A stretch of 62,118 nucleotides of DNA from Anaeromyxobacter diazotrophicus (GTDB taxonomy: Bacteria; Myxococcota; Myxococcia; Myxococcales; Anaeromyxobacteraceae). The translations under genes were made by a program, and so were the position numbers. The notes under the pieces are model-generated. The model was not told the DNA's origin. It searched no databases and saw only the letters and a program-made list of their open reading frames with translations. Within the stretch, counting starts at the first letter, position 1; the number at the start of each line of letters is the position of its first letter. Below are positions 20,072-27,611 of this stretch, in pieces. The DNA is taken from contig NZ_BJTG01000015.1 of assembly GCF_013340205.1 (NCBI RefSeq), positions 1-62,118 of the forward strand. The letters are read 5' to 3'.

Positions 20072-21712
20072 GTGTCGAACCCGTCCTACGTCCACGGCGT
20101 CAGCGCCACCCCGCTGCTCGGCGAGACCATCGGCCAGAACCTGCGCCGGACGGTTCAGCGGTTCCCGGATCGCGAGGCGGTCGTCGCCCCGTTCCAGGGG
20201 TACCGCGCCACCTACCGCCAGTTCTGGGAGCAGGTGAGCCTGGTGGCGCAGGGGCTCATCGCGCGCGGGGTGAAGAAGGGCGATCGGGTCGGGATCTGGT
20301 CGCCGAACCGGTACGAGTGGGTGCTCGTCCAGTACGCGAGCGCGCGGGTGGGCGCCATCCTCGTCAACGTGAACCCCGCCTACCGGCTGCACGAGCTCGA
20401 GCACGTGCTGAAGCAGTCGGGCACGAGCTTCCTCATCACCGCGAAGGGGTTCCGGCAGGCGAACTACGTGGAGATGGTGCGCGAGGCGGTGCAGCGCTGC
20501 CCGCTCCACCGCGAGACGCTCGTCATCGACGAGGAGTGGCGGGAGCTCCTGGAGGAGGGGCGCCGCGCCGGCGCGGGCGCGCTGGCCGAGCGCGAGCGCA
20601 CGCTCGACCCGGACGACGCCATCAACATCCAGTACACGAGCGGCACCACCGGCTTCCCCAAGGGCGCGACGCTCAGCCACCACAACATCCTCAACAACGG
20701 CTTCTTCATCGGGGAGGCGCTGCGCTACAGCGAGCAGGACCGGGTGTGCATCCCGGTGCCGCTCTACCACTGCTTCGGGATGGTGCTCGCCAACCTGGCC
20801 ATCACCACGCACGGCGGGTGCATGGTCTACCCGGGCGAGAGCTTCGACCCCGGGACGGTGCTGCGGACCGTGGAGCAGGAGCGCTGCACCGCGCTCTACG
20901 GCGTGCCCACCATGTTCATCGCGGAGCTCGAGCACCCCGACTTCGCGAAGACCGACTTCAGGACCCTGCGCACCGGCATCATGGCGGGCTCGCCCTGCCC
21001 GGTGGAGGTCATGAAGAAGGTGCAGAGCGCGATGCACATGCCCGAGGTCACCATCTGCTACGGGATGACCGAGACGTCGCCGGTGTCGGCCCAGAGCGCG
21101 GTGGACGACCCGCTCGAGAAGCGCGTCTCCACGGTGGGGCGCGTCCACCCGCACGTCGAGGTGAAGATCGTGGACCCCAGCACCGGGCGCGTGGTGCCGC
21201 GCGGGGTGACCGGCGAGCTGTGCACCCGCGGCTACTCGGTGATGCTCGGCTACTGGGAGGACCCGCACTCCACCCGGCAGGCCATCGACGCCGGGCGCTG
21301 GATGCACACCGGCGACCTCGCCACCCTCGACGAGGAGGGGTACGTGAACATCGTCGGCCGCATCAAGGACATGGTCCTGCGCGGCGGCGAGAACGTCTAC
21401 CCGCGCGAGGTGGAGGAGTACCTGTACACGAAGGCGGAGGTGGCCGACGTGCAGGTGATCGGCGTGCCGGACATCAAGTACGGCGAGGAGCTCATGGCCT
21501 GGGTGAAGCTCCGCCCCGGCGCGACCGCGACCGCCGAGGAGCTGCGCGCCTTCTGCAAGGGCAAGATCGCGACCTACAAGATCCCGCGCTACTGGAAGTT
21601 CGTGGACACGTTCCCGATGACGGTCACGGGGAAGGTGCAGAAGTTCAAGATGAGGGAGCAGGCGATCGCCGAGCTCGGCCTCGAAGCCGCCGCGAAGGTC
21701 AAGACCGCCTAG
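20072..21712 (+). CDS. AMP-forming acyl-CoA synthetase (fatty-acid-CoA ligase)
   Basis: This 546-aa ANL-superfamily enzyme activates a carboxylic acid with ATP and then transfers it to CoA. Visible motifs are the AMP-binding loop [30 protein letters not shown] (A5), [58 protein letters not shown] (A7-A8), and the catalytic Lys in [16 protein letters not shown] (A10). The sequence type is that of medium/long-chain acyl-CoA synthetases. The GTG at 20072 follows CGGAGGGATCC. It lies alone, between hflX and the repeat/transposase segment. Exact chain-length preference is unknown. Confidence 0.93.
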   Translation: MSNPSYVHGVSATPLLGETIGQNLRRTVQRFPDREAVVAPFQGYRATYRQFWEQVSLVAQGLIARGVKKGDRVGIWSPNRYEWVLVQYASARVGAILVNVNPAYRLHELEHVLKQSGTSFLITAKGFRQANYVEMVREAVQRCPLHRETLVIDEEWRELLEEGRRAGAGALAERERTLDPDDAINIQYTSGTTGFPKGATLSHHNILNNGFFIGEALRYSEQDRVCIPVPLYHCFGMVLANLAITTHGGCMVYPGESFDPGTVLRTVEQERCTALYGVPTMFIAELEHPDFAKTDFRTLRTGIMAGSPCPVEVMKKVQSAMHMPEVTICYGMTETSPVSAQSAVDDPLEKRVSTVGRVHPHVEVKIVDPSTGRVVPRGVTGELCTRGYSVMLGYWEDPHSTRQAIDAGRWMHTGDLATLDEEGYVNIVGRIKDMVLRGGENVYPREVEEYLYTKAEVADVQVIGVPDIKYGEELMAWVKLRPGATATAEELRAFCKGKIATYKIPRYWKFVDTFPMTVTGKVQKFKMREQAIAELGLEAAAKVKTA

Positions 21713-21718
21713 CTCCCG

Positions 21719-21731
21719 ACCCAGAGTAGTT
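21719..21731 (+). repeat. ACCCAGAGTAGTT repeat, copy 1
   Basis: ACCCAGAGTAGTT with the GTAG core typical of REP elements. The following DNA can form only weak hairpins (CCGG-based). Confidence 0.6.
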
Positions 21732-21797
21732 TTGCAGGGGAAAGACCGGCTCTAGCTCCCCGGCTCTGGCTCCGTGTTTCGGTTGGTTCGCCGCCGC

Positions 21798-21810
21798 ACC
21801 CAGAGTAGTT
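21798..21810 (+). repeat. ACCCAGAGTAGTT repeat, copy 2
   Basis: ACCCAGAGTAGTT, followed by GGCACC; the next 6 bases differ by one from copy 3 at 27442 (GGCGCC). It lies 79 bp after copy 1. TGCC-GGC-GGCA just downstream is a small hairpin. Confidence 0.6.
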
Positions 21811-22043
21811 GGCACCGGAAGAACGCCTCTGCCGGCGGCATTCCGACTCATCCTGCGGCGCAGGCGTCGAGGGAACGCTCCAGGCACACGCGGTGGGGCA
21901 CTGACCGTCGGTCTCCGGGGGGTGGAGAGGCGCGCCGGCGTGGTCAGCTGGAGGCAACGAGGGACCTCCGAGGCACCAAGCTGCAGCGGCGCGGGACGGC
22001 CGCGCTCTCCAAGAATGAGGCGGACCGCGCGAACAGCTCGGGC

Positions 22044-22934
22044 CTAAGTCGCCGCGCACGGCGCGCCGTGCGCGACCCGCAACAGATAGGTGCCGGGTGG
22101 GAACAGGGCGGCGAAGTCTCCGGCGCGCCTCGCCCGCCAGGCTGCGCGGTACCGCTCGAGGAAACCGCGGAGTCGCTGGAGGGCCTCGATGCGTTTCCAC
22201 CTATCCCGCGCAGCGACGCGGGGGTTGAGCGTCCGCCGCGGCTCACGTTGCACGGCCCGCCTCCGGACCTCTTGTGCGAGCACGCGCTCGGCTCCGACCA
22301 CGCGCACGCCTGAGCTCTCGCAGGCTCCAGCGGCGGCTTCCGCCCGGCCGAGAGCCGCGGCGACCCGCTCGCGAAAGTCGGCGGGGGAATCGAATCCGGG
22401 CGGCGCGGTGAGCGTCAACTCCACGCTCTCCGGCATGCTCCCGTTCTCGCGGAAGAAGGTCTGCGGTCGCCGCACGGTGAGTGGCTGACCGCCGACGAGC
22501 TCGGGCGCAGACCAGAGCCCCGGCCAATCCCGGCCGCGGCGGACCAGGCCGGCCGCGACCGGGTTCGCCAACACGTAGGCGGTCTTGTCGACGACGTCGG
22601 CGGGCGAACCAAGGGCGACGGCGCTGTAGCTCGACGGAGCCCAGAACGCCTCCCACCGGCCGAGGGAGGCGTTGATGGCGCGCGCGACGAGGGAGTCGAG
22701 GTACTGCTCGAAGGCGGGGAGCCGCGCGCCGGGATCCGTGAGGATCAAATGGAAGTGGTTGGACAGCACGCAGTACGCGTGGATGTTCATGCCGAACCGG
22801 CCGGCTGCGACGGCGAGCACGTAAAGGAAGATGGCGTTGGTGATCTTGGACGGACGGAGCAGGAACTGACGCTGCGCGCAGCGACGCGTGATGAGATACG
22901 TGGTCCCGGGCAGAACCTGGCGGGGCGCGGTCAT
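22044..22934 (-). CDS. REP-associated tyrosine transposase (Y1_Tnp, HUH family)
   Basis: This 296-aa single-strand DNA endonuclease belongs to the RAYT group related to IS200/IS605 TnpA. The HUH motif is His60-Phe-His62 in CVLSNHFHLIL, and the conserved tyrosine segment is Tyr120 in YVLANPVAAGLV, very like the YIxLNPVRAGLV signature. RAYTs cleave REP DNA near a conserved GTAG. The start MTAPRQVLPGTTY at 22934 places the family core correctly; an in-frame ATG at 22994 would add 20 basic residues. About 150 residues follow the catalytic core and are probably DNA-binding. REP-like repeats lie on both sides (21719, 21798, 23009-23049). No TnpB is present, consistent with a RAYT rather than a full insertion sequence. 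Confidence 0.9.
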   Translation of the reverse strand: MTAPRQVLPGTTYLITRRCAQRQFLLRPSKITNAIFLYVLAVAAGRFGMNIHAYCVLSNHFHLILTDPGARLPAFEQYLDSLVARAINASLGRWEAFWAPSSYSAVALGSPADVVDKTAYVLANPVAAGLVRRGRDWPGLWSAPELVGGQPLTVRRPQTFFRENGSMPESVELTLTAPPGFDSPADFRERVAAALGRAEAAAGACESSGVRVVGAERVLAQEVRRRAVQREPRRTLNPRVAARDRWKRIEALQRLRGFLERYRAAWRARRAGDFAALFPPGTYLLRVAHGAPCAAT

Positions 22935-23008
22935 GGCTCGGTCGGAGAGCAACCGCCGCGCCGATGTCAAACCACGAGTTTTCTTGAGCCTCATTTCGGT
23001 CGCACGCT

Positions 23009-23049
23009 CCGCCCGGCGGACCACGTGTCCGCCAGGCGGTACTCTGGGT
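23009..23049 (-). repeat. REP-like element: ACCCAGAGTA plus 13-bp imperfect hairpin
   Basis: Read on the minus strand: ACCCAGAGTA (23049-23040), then arms 23039-23027 and 23021-23009 around a 5-base loop. The arms match at 12 of 13 positions, and the mismatch is a G-T-type pair. GTAC takes the place of GTAG. It lies between the transposase start and the DUF3761-type gene and is inverted relative to the copies at 21719 and 21798. Confidence 0.7.
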
Positions 23050-23062
23050 CGGGGCCCGGGCG

Positions 23063-23680
23063 CTATTTGGCCGTCGATCCGTCGAGCCACTCCGCCACGC
23101 CGCCGTGCCGCGAGCAGGCGCCGGAGTGACCCTTGGCGTGCGAATAGGTGCCGTCCTTGCACTTCGCGATCGCGCCCGTGGCATCGGTGTTGGCCGCGTT
23201 CGCGGGCGCCGCGGCGGGCCGGCGGGTCACGGCGGAGGGCGCGGCCGGGGTCGCAGGCGGCGCGCTCGGAGCCTGGACCTGGGCGGGCGCAGCGGGCGGC
23301 GCCGGCGGCGCCGCACCGGCCGCGGCGGGAGGCTGGCCGCCCGCGGCGGTGGCCTTCTTGTCCACGCCACCGTGCCCTCTGCAGGCGCCGCGGCCACCCG
23401 GTGCCGTCGTCCCGTCCTTGCAGATCACCGTCCTTGCGGCCGCGGCCCCGGCCGGCGCCGCGGTCGCGGCGGGCGCCGCCGCCCCCGCCTTCGACTCGGC
23501 CTTGCTCGCCTTCTTGTCGACGCCGCCATGGCCGCGGCACGCCCCCCGCCCACCCGGCGAGGTCGTCCCGTCCTTGCACGTGACGGTCGTGGCCGTCGCC
23601 GCCGCCTGCGCGACGGCCTCGGCCGGCGAGAGGAGGAGTCCAGCGAGCACCAGGCACAGCGAGCCGAAGAGCAGCCTCAT
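23063..23680 (-). CDS. Exported protein with three DUF3761-like repeats
   Basis: The 205-aa product has a signal peptide (MRLLFGSLCLVLAGLLLSPAEAVAQA). Three copies follow of a Cys-Lys-Asp-Gly-Thr ... Gly-Ala-Cys-x-x-His-Gly-Gly-Val unit, at about residues 34-54, 86-106 and 172-195. They are separated by Ala/Pro-rich linkers. The units match the DUF3761 pattern, usually present once in small exported proteins. Each unit has two Cys and one His and may form a disulfide or bind metal; this is inference. It is in the same direction as the transposase but separated by the REP-like element. Confidence 0.75.
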   Translation of the reverse strand: MRLLFGSLCLVLAGLLLSPAEAVAQAAATATTVTCKDGTTSPGGRGACRGHGGVDKKASKAESKAGAAAPAATAAPAGAAAARTVICKDGTTAPGGRGACRGHGGVDKKATAAGGQPPAAAGAAPPAPPAAPAQVQAPSAPPATPAAPSAVTRRPAAAPANAANTDATGAIAKCKDGTYSHAKGHSGACSRHGGVAEWLDGSTAK

Positions 23681-23702
23681 GTCATCCCCCTGCGTTGGAG
23701 CA

Positions 23703-24098
23703 TCAGATGCCGAGCTTCGACCGGAGCGCCGCCAGCCCCTGCTCGGCCCCGGTGCCCTGGGGCAGCTGGCCGTTCGGCGTGAGGTGGTCGATGAGCTGGG
23801 GCAAGAGCTGAGAGAGCGCCTGGCTCACGGCGTCCGGGCTCAGCCCGTGCTGCTGGGCCAGCGCCTGCACCTTCGGGCCGAGCGCCTGCTGGAGCTGCTC
23901 CGCCGAGACCGGCAGGTTCTGGCCCGTGCCGATCCACGACTCGACGATCTTTCCGAGGCCGCCCTGCCTCAGCTCGCCGACGAGGCTCCCGAGCCCCCCG
24001 CCGCCGAGCATGCCGAGGACCGAGGCCGCCAGCGGCGATTGCGCCTGACCTGCTGCGCCACCGAGCAGCGAGCTGCGAAGGCCGTCGAGGATGCCCAC
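23703..24098 (-). CDS. YidB-type (DUF937-like) protein
   Basis: The 131-aa protein starts GILDGLRSSLLGGAAG and continues LGMLGGGGLGSLVGELRQGGLGKIVESWIGTGQNLPVSAEQLQQALG, the YidB family pattern. The second half is QHGLSPDAVSQALSQLLPQLIDHLTPNGQLP. The start is GTG at 24098, set by the GGGAGG ribosome site about 10 bases upstream. YidB is a small, soluble protein of unknown function. It is divergent from proB. Confidence 0.85.
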   Translation of the reverse strand: MGILDGLRSSLLGGAAGQAQSPLAASVLGMLGGGGLGSLVGELRQGGLGKIVESWIGTGQNLPVSAEQLQQALGPKVQALAQQHGLSPDAVSQALSQLLPQLIDHLTPNGQLPQGTGAEQGLAALRSKLGI

Positions 24099-24335
24099 GG
24101 GGACCTCCCGGTCGAGGGTGAGCGGCGCGCCGGCTTCACGATATGTCGCCCTCGCGCGGCGGGCACGGCCAACTCGACCCGGAGTCCGCCAGGGTCCGCC
24201 CCTCGGCGGCCCTCGGTCGCCGCCGCGGTGCGATGCAGCCTCCAGCGCGCGACACCTCCCGACAGGGGGCGAGCAGAGCCCCGCCCGCGACGCGCTCCTA
24301 CCTCCGGGTGCCTCGCGGTATGCTGCGCCTCCCGC

Positions 24336-25475
24336 ATGCCTCGCAACCACCTCGCTCACACCAAGACGCTGGTCGTGAAGGTCGGCACCGGGACGCTCAC
24401 CGACGCGTCCGGGCGCGTCGACCCGCAGAACTGCGCGCGCCTGGCGGCGGAGCTGGCCAAGGTGGGCCGCGGGCGGCGGCTGGTGCTCGTCAGCTCGGGG
24501 GCCATCGCCTTCGGCGCGGAGCGGCTCGGCCTCGTCCGCTCCCGCGCCAAGCCCTGGGACATTGCCACCAAGCAGGCGGCGGCGGCGGTGGGGCAGCCGG
24601 ACCTGTTCCGCGCCTGGGGGGAGGCGTTCGCGCCGCACGGGGTGAAGGTGGCGCAGGTGCTCCTCACCGCCGAGGACCTCGCGAACCGCAAGCGCTTCCT
24701 CAACGCGCGCCGCACCTTCGCCCGGCTGCTCGAGCTCGGCGTGCTGCCGATCGTGAACGAGAACGACACGGTCGCGGTCGCCGAGATCAAGGTCGGCGAC
24801 AACGACTCGCTCGCGGCGCTCGTCGCCGGCTGCGTCGAGGCCGAGCTGGTGGTGATGCTGACCGACGTGGACGGCCTCTACGACCGCGACCCGCGCCAGG
24901 CGGGCGCGCGCCTCTTCGAGCTCGTCCCCCGCGTCACCGCCGAGGTGGAGCGCATCGCCGGCGGCGCCGGCAGCGAGCGCAGCGTCGGCGGGATGGCCAC
25001 CAAGGTGCGGGCGGCCCGGCGGCTCTCGGCGCAGGGGACCGCCACCGCGCTCCTCTCCGGCCGGCGCCCGCGGGCGCTCCTCGACCTCCTGGCGGGGGTG
25101 AAGGTCGGGACGCTCTTCCCGCCCGAGCCGGAGCGCCTCAACGGCCGCAAGGGCTGGCTCGCCGCCGCCGCGCGCGGGAAGGGCACCATCCTGGTGGACG
25201 CCGGCGCCGCCCGCGCCCTCAAGGAGCGCGGCAAGAGCCTGCTCCCCTCGGGCGTGCGCTCGGTCGACGGCCAGTTCGGGGTGGGCGACCCGGTCGACAT
25301 CGCGGTGGACCGCCGGCGGCCCTTCGCCCGGGGCCTCGCCGGGTACGGCGCGGACGAGGTGCGCCGCATCGCCGGGCTCAAGACCAGCGAGATCGAGCGG
25401 GCGCTCGGCTATAAGGACCTGGACGAGGTCGTCCACCGAAACGACATGGTCCTGCTCGACGCGGGGCCGGAGTAG
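24336..25475 (+). CDS. proB: Glutamate 5-kinase
   Basis: This 379-aa enzyme phosphorylates the gamma-carboxylate of glutamate, the first and usually feedback-inhibited step of proline synthesis. The amino-acid kinase domain has [44 protein letters not shown] and [13 protein letters not shown], then [17 protein letters not shown]. The C-terminal PUA domain begins near [26 protein letters not shown]. The length is normal. The ATG at 24336 is chosen because the N-terminus fits the family; the long open frame upstream is not coding. It is followed 4 bp later by proA. Confidence 0.97.
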   Translation: MPRNHLAHTKTLVVKVGTGTLTDASGRVDPQNCARLAAELAKVGRGRRLVLVSSGAIAFGAERLGLVRSRAKPWDIATKQAAAAVGQPDLFRAWGEAFAPHGVKVAQVLLTAEDLANRKRFLNARRTFARLLELGVLPIVNENDTVAVAEIKVGDNDSLAALVAGCVEAELVVMLTDVDGLYDRDPRQAGARLFELVPRVTAEVERIAGGAGSERSVGGMATKVRAARRLSAQGTATALLSGRRPRALLDLLAGVKVGTLFPPEPERLNGRKGWLAAAARGKGTILVDAGAARALKERGKSLLPSGVRSVDGQFGVGDPVDIAVDRRRPFARGLAGYGADEVRRIAGLKTSEIERALGYKDLDEVVHRNDMVLLDAGPE

Positions 25476-25479
25476 CGCC

Positions 25480-26766
25480 ATGCGGCAGCCCGCCGAAGCC
25501 ACCCTGGAGCAGGAGATGCGCCGCCTCGCCGAGGCCGCCCGCGGCGCGGCGCGCCTGCTCTCCTACGCCCCGACGGCGCAGAAGGACGCGGCGCTGCGCG
25601 AGGCGGCGGCAGCGCTCGCGACCCGCTCGCGCGCCATCCTCGAGGCGAACCGCGCCGACGTAGACGCCGCGCGGCAGGCCGGCCAGGGCGCGGCCTTCCT
25701 CGACCGCCTGGCGCTCGACCCGAAGCGGCTCGACGGCATCGCCCGGGCGCTGCGGGAGGTGGCGTCGCTCCCCGACCCGGTGGGCGAGGTCACCTCGAGC
25801 TGGCGGCGGCCGAACGGCCTCGCCGTGAAGAAGGTCCGCATCCCGCTCGGCGTGGTCCTCATGGTGTACGAGGCCCGGCCCAACGTCACGGTCGACGCCG
25901 CCGCGCTCTGCCTCAAGAGCGGCAACGCCGCCATCCTGCGGCCCGGCTCGGACGCGCTGCGCTCCTCGCTGGCGCTCTCGGAGGCATTCGCCGACGGGCT
26001 CGCCGCGGCCGGGCTGCCGCGCGAGGCCGCCCAGGTGGTGCCGACCCCCGACCGCGAGGCCACCTTCGCGCTCCTCCAGCTGGACGAGCTCATCGACCTC
26101 GCCATCCCGCGCGGCGGGCCGTCGCTCATCCGCGCCGTGGCGGAGCGCTCGCGCGTGCCGGTGGTGAAGCACTACCAGGGCGTGTGCCACCTGTTCCTCG
26201 ACGCCTCGGCGCCGCTCGACCAGGCGGTCGCGCTCGCCATGAACGGCAAGGTGCAGCGCCCCGGCGTGTGCAACGCGCTCGAGTGCCTCCTCGTCCACCG
26301 CGCCGCCGCGGCGAAGCTCCTCCCTCCGGTCGGGCGCGCGCTGGCCGCCGCCGGTGTCGAGCTCCGCTGCGACCCCACCGCGCTCACGCTCCTGCGCCGG
26401 GCGGCGGTGAAGGCGGTGGCGGCGCGCCCCGAGGACTACGGCCGCGAGTTCCTCGACAAGATCCTGGCCGTGCGCGTCGTGCCGCACCTCGACGCCGCGC
26501 TCGACCACATCGCCCGCTACGGCTCGCTCCACACCGAGGCCATCCTCACCCGCGACCTCCCGAGCGCGCGGCGCTTCGAGCGCGAGGTGACGGCGAGCGC
26601 GGTCATGGTGAACGCCTCCACCCGGTTCAACGACGGCGGCGAGCTGGGGCTCGGCGCCGAGATCGGCATCTCCACCACCAAGCTGCACGCGTTCGGGCCC
26701 ATGGGGCTCGCCGAGCTCACCACCCAGAAGTACGTGGTGGAGGGCGACGGACACATCCGAAGCTAG
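25480..26766 (+). CDS. proA: Gamma-glutamyl phosphate reductase
   Basis: This 428-aa NADPH-dependent reductase makes glutamate 5-semialdehyde from gamma-glutamyl phosphate, the second proline step. The family segments are [74 protein letters not shown], and the catalytic Cys in [16 protein letters not shown]. The end [46 protein letters not shown] is canonical. It lies 4 bp after proB and 11 bp before rsfS in one operon. Confidence 0.97.
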   Translation: MRQPAEATLEQEMRRLAEAARGAARLLSYAPTAQKDAALREAAAALATRSRAILEANRADVDAARQAGQGAAFLDRLALDPKRLDGIARALREVASLPDPVGEVTSSWRRPNGLAVKKVRIPLGVVLMVYEARPNVTVDAAALCLKSGNAAILRPGSDALRSSLALSEAFADGLAAAGLPREAAQVVPTPDREATFALLQLDELIDLAIPRGGPSLIRAVAERSRVPVVKHYQGVCHLFLDASAPLDQAVALAMNGKVQRPGVCNALECLLVHRAAAAKLLPPVGRALAAAGVELRCDPTALTLLRRAAVKAVAARPEDYGREFLDKILAVRVVPHLDAALDHIARYGSLHTEAILTRDLPSARRFEREVTASAVMVNASTRFNDGGELGLGAEIGISTTKLHAFGPMGLAELTTQKYVVEGDGHIRS

Positions 26767-26777
26767 CCAGAGGAAGC

Positions 26778-27401
26778 ATGCGCAAGACTGTCGTGAAGAA
26801 GAAGGGCCCGCCGAGCAAGAAGCCGTCGTCGAAGGGAAAGGCCGCCACGCTGCGCGGGAGCGGCCCGCCCAGGAAGAAGAAGGGCGGCCCGCTCCGCAGC
26901 AAGAAACCGGGGCGCAACCAGATCGCGCAGGCGCGCAAGCAGCCCGCGCCGGTGACCGCCGGCAAGCGCAAAGCGCTCCGCCCGAACGCGCCCGCCGAGG
27001 CGAGCGCCCCCGCCGCCGCGCCGTCCGCGGCCGCCCCCGCGCCCGCGGAGCGGCCCGACGCGGCGCGCCCGCGCGCGCTCGAGATCGCCCAGGCCGGCCT
27101 CGACAAGAAGGCGGAGGACGTGCTCGTCCTCGACGTGCGCGGCCTCACCAGCTACGCCGACTACTTCGTCCTCATGACCGCCGACTCCGACCGGCAGGCC
27201 GGCGCCATCGCCGACGGCGTGGACGAGCGGCTCAAGGCGCAGGGCGCCACCAAGGTCGGGGTCGAGGGCTACGAGAGCGGCCGCTGGATCCTGGTCGACT
27301 ACGGCGACGTGGTGGCGCACGTCTTCAGCCGTGAGGCGCGCGGGTTCTACGACCTCGAGGGCCTCTGGGCCGACGCCCCGCGCTTCCAGGTGCAGAGCTG
27401 A
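26778..27401 (+). CDS. rsfS: Ribosome silencing factor RsfS with a long basic N-terminal extension
   Basis: The C-terminal 110 residues (from about 97) are RsfS: ALEIAQAGLDKKAEDVLVLDVRGLTSYADYFVLMTA, then GYESGRWILVDYGDVVAHVFSREARGFYDLEGLWADAP. RsfS binds ribosomal protein L14 and blocks subunit joining in starvation. The first 70 residues are very rich in Lys, Arg and Pro, and about 25 Ala/Pro residues link them to the core; RsfS is normally only 105-130 aa. The ATG at 26778 follows AGAGGAAGC, a good ribosome site 11 bp after proA, which supports the long form. The extension is probably disordered and RNA-binding. Confidence 0.9.
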   Translation: MRKTVVKKKGPPSKKPSSKGKAATLRGSGPPRKKKGGPLRSKKPGRNQIAQARKQPAPVTAGKRKALRPNAPAEASAPAAAPSAAAPAPAERPDAARPRALEIAQAGLDKKAEDVLVLDVRGLTSYADYFVLMTADSDRQAGAIADGVDERLKAQGATKVGVEGYESGRWILVDYGDVVAHVFSREARGFYDLEGLWADAPRFQVQS

Positions 27402-27441
27402 CGACCCCCGCGCGGGGTGGGTCGGCTCGCGTCAACGCCTC

Positions 27442-27503
27442 ACCCAGAGTAGTTGGCGCCTTACCGAGAGTAGTTCTTCTACCCTGGCCTTACCCAGAGT
27501 AAC
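27442..27503 (+). repeat. Cluster of three ACCCAGAGTA-type repeats
   Basis: ACCCAGAGTAGTT at 27442-27454, ACCGAGAGTAGTT at 27463-27475 and ACCCAGAGTAAC at 27492-27503, all in the same orientation, spaced 21 and 29 bp. They are the same family as the copies flanking the HUH transposase at 21.7-23.0 kb. The cluster lies downstream of rsfS. Confidence 0.65.
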
Positions 27504-27535
27504 GAGCTGGCCCCCCGGTCGGGTAAACGCCGCTC

Positions 27536-27572
27536 GGGTGGACGCGTGCCCCGCCGGGTCACGCGTCCGCCC
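27536..27572. repeat. 13-bp hairpin downstream of the rsfS repeat cluster
   Basis: Arms 27536-27548 (GGGTGGACGCGTG) and 27560-27572 (CACGCGTCCGCCC) match at 12 of 13 positions around an 11-base loop. The one mismatch is G-T-like, as in the element at 23009-23049. It could be the hairpin half of a REP element or a terminator for proBA-rsfS; there is no T-run. Confidence 0.5.
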
Positions 27573-27611
27573 ATGACCACCCGATGACAGCCCCGGGCGT
27601 ACGAGTTCCTC

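Larger units (their letters stand above)
21713..22043. other. Non-coding spacer with two ACCCAGAGTAGTT repeats
   Basis: No frame shows convincing codon bias. The stretch lies 3' of both the acyl-CoA ligase and the transposase gene and holds two copies of the short repeat. It also has a direct repeat of CCGGCTCT near 21747-21770. It looks like the repeat-bearing flank of the transposase. Confidence 0.55.

Noticed and set aside
21774-22313. 179-codon plus-strand frame overlapping the transposase gene
   Set aside because: Codon bias and domain content belong to the minus-strand transposase; the frame has no family resemblance.
22044-22934. Complete IS200/IS605 insertion sequence
   Set aside because: No TnpB and no clear left and right ends with a target site; the longer C-terminus and flanking REP-like repeats favour a domesticated RAYT.
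27442-27503. Short regularly spaced repeats as a CRISPR array
   Set aside because: Units are only 12-13 bp, spacing is 21 and 29 bp, only three copies, no cas genes, and the same motif occurs singly elsewhere.
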